From Zingiber officinale (taxonomy: Eukaryota > Streptophyta > Magnoliopsida > Zingiberales > Zingiberaceae): 64,000 bases of DNA. Shown here piece after piece: positions 62,112 to 64,000 of the stretch (the stretch's first letter is position 1; each line of letters starts with the position of its first letter). A model generated the notes under the pieces. It did not search any database and was not told where the DNA came from. It saw only the letters and a list, made by a program, of their open reading frames with translations. The translations under genes and the position numbers were made by a program. Location: the NCBI RefSeq assembly GCF_018446385.1, contig NC_056001.1, positions 7,459,600 to 7,523,599 on the forward strand. Direction: 5' to 3'.

Positions 62112-63432
62112 ATTAACCAAAAGGCGTATGCTACTTTAATATTTATCAAAGGGCACATTTAATTTTGTACTTTTCCTGTTTTATCCTTCTTGCCAAATAT
62201 GATTTTCTATTTTCTTTCCTCTCTCCTATCCATGCAATCTCTCTTCTCTCTCTTTTTTGCATTTCTCTTTCCTCTCTCTCTTTTTTTTGCATGCATGCGT
62301 AAATACCAGACCCACGTTGGGTCTGATATGATTATATATCAGGCCCAACGTGGACCTGATATGGATATATATCAAGCCCATGTTGACGTAATATATAATC
62401 ATATTAGGCCCAACATGGTCTGATATATATTCATATCAAGCCCGCATTGGGCCTGATATGAATCATATTAGACCCACATTGGGCCTGATATATATCCACA
62501 TCACACCCAATGTGGGTCCACGTTGGGGTTTAGAACCGATTCTTCCTTTTTACATTTTAACATCTCTAAAGAAGTCAACATTAGCAATAGATGACACCAT
62601 TGGACTCCTTGCAGTCTTAAAAATATACAGGACCTAAAATGGATCCAAACGGACATGTCTAGGTCCATCAGTGAATTTTGGTCAAAATCCATTGATAGAA
62701 CTAGACATATCCGATTGGACCCATTTAAGGTCCTATGGATTTCTAAGATTGTAAGGAGTCCAGCGGTGTCGCCCATTGCTTATTTTGACTTTTCCGAGGT
62801 GTTAAAATGTAATTGGGAGAATCGGCTCAAAACCTTAGCATGGGCCTGATATGAATCTTATCGCGTTGGGCCTGATATGATTTTATATCAAGCACAACGT
62901 GGGTCTAACATGGGTTAAAATTCATTGATGGACCTAGACATGTCTGATTGGACTCATTTCAAGTCTTGTGGATTTTTAAGATAGCAAGAAGTTCAACGAT
63001 GTCATCCATTGATTATTTCAGCTTATCCGGAGGTGTTAAAATATAATAAGGAAGAATCGGTTATAAACTCAATGTGGGTTCACGTTGAACCTGATATGAT
63101 TCATATCAAGCCCACACTGGCCTGATATGTATTAGGTCCATATTGGGTCTGATATAGAATCGTATCAGGCACAATGTAGGTCTGATATATATCCATATCA
63201 GGCTCACATTAGGTCTGATATTTATACATGCATGCATGCAAAAAGAGAGAGAGGAGAGGAAAGAGAAATGCAAAAAGAGGGAAGAAAGACAGAGCGGAGA
63301 GGAAAGAGAAAAAAAGGCAGCATGGCTAGGAGAGGAAAGAAAATCAATTTGGCAAGAAGGGTAAAATGGGAAGAGTACAAAATTAAATGTGCCCTTTAGT
63401 AAATATTAATGTAGCATGCACTTTTGGTTAAT
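62112..63432. mobile_element. 1.3-kb foldback element in deaminase intron
   Basis: About 190-base terminal inverted repeats (62112-62300 and 63226-63432) begin ATTAACCAAAAG and include GGGCACATTTAATTTTGTAC and CT-rich/GA-rich arms. The interior (62300-63225) is a series of CTGATAT/ATATCAGGCCCA palindromes plus a nested inverted repeat (62550-62660 against 62700-62820, third copy 62930-63055). There is no transposase frame and no clear target duplication. Confidence 0.8.
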
Positions 63433-64000
63433 CTAGGGTTCATTACCTAAAATGACCCGAACTGTATACCAATGTACAATATTATCCCATCTTAAAACAT
63501 AACAAAGACAACCTCTAATTCAAACAATCACTTTACAATCAACAACAACCATCAACAGCTGCATAATCATGTTGATTAAGTATAATTGCAGTGTCGTGAT
63601 GATGCCATGTTAGCAACTAAAACAACATACAAAGACAAAAAATTTTCAGAGTTTTACAAATCTTGAGAGATATTATATTGAGTGAAAATAAACATTCTAT
63701 GGAGGCAGTCACATCTGTCACTAGCTAACAAATCAGTTCACAGGTCTATTAGGAATGTTCTTACACAAATGAGTAACGAACACCAAATTATGAGTTTGAC
63801 ATACCCTTATTAAGTGATCCACGAGTTAATAAAAACTAAAGCTATAAAATATAAGTATTAGCAGGATGACCAGAATAAAATAATTGAAAGAAGAGAATTT
63901 TAAGCAGTAGAACCTAAAACTTATGATTTCATAGAGAAATTTAAGCAGACTAAAGAATCACAGATTAATTTTTCATTTCATCAGACAGGATTACTTTTTT
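63433..64000. other. Intron DNA of the deaminase gene, nothing recognised
   Basis: AT-rich. I looked for the missing first exon (plastid transit peptide, then IRIGTRG) on the minus strand and do not see it, so it probably lies to the right of the window. Confidence 0.5.

Overview
This window reads as nuclear DNA of a flowering plant, probably a monocot. The reasons are GT-AG spliced genes with GC-rich exons in AT-rich surroundings, plant-specific genes (a vegetative-storage-type acid phosphatase, an REF/SRPP small particle protein, a plastid-type porphobilinogen deaminase, a MIR167 locus), tRNA-derived SINEs, and nested LTR retroelements primed by initiator-Met tRNA. A ginger-order origin is only a guess. 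No bacterial-type operon, CRISPR array or rRNA is visible.

Layout. 1-2492: the end of a Ty3/gypsy LTR rich in tandem repeats, inserted in a truncated copy of a long LTR-like repeat. 4283-17512: a three-level nest of LTR elements. An old Copia element (target duplication gtttt) holds a probable long solo LTR (catgt), which holds a young gag-only Copia element (atctt). Exon-like scraps of an unidentified host gene lie on both sides. 18240-21440: a Copia RNase H relic, a hairpin MITE, a SINE and a GTTCG-rich dispersed repeat.

23568-36603 is the gene island: an acid phosphatase (+); a divergent ribosomal-protein pair, eS10 (-) and eL19 (+), sharing a 380-bp promoter with telo-box and site II motifs; an acid phosphatase exon-1 pseudogene; an REF/SRPP-like protein (-); and a small bHLH factor (+).

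37842-55521 is repeat-dominated again: a long-inverted-repeat element, gypsy LTRs, a duplicated 0.6-kb block, a second complete gag-only Copia element (44626-51583, duplication gtgga) and a 90-bp tandem array. 56543-57226 (-) is a MIR167 gene with a TATA box. 58775-62024 (-) is the 3' four-exon portion of porphobilinogen deaminase, with a TA-flanked palindrome and a SINE in one intron and a 1.3-kb foldback element in the next; its first exon lies beyond the window.

The host genes look independent apart from the divergent ribosomal pair. The most unusual structure is in the two gag-only elements. Their LTRs carry arrays of short hairpins whose loops and 3' tails are conserved while the stem sequences differ from unit to unit, with both arms changing together.
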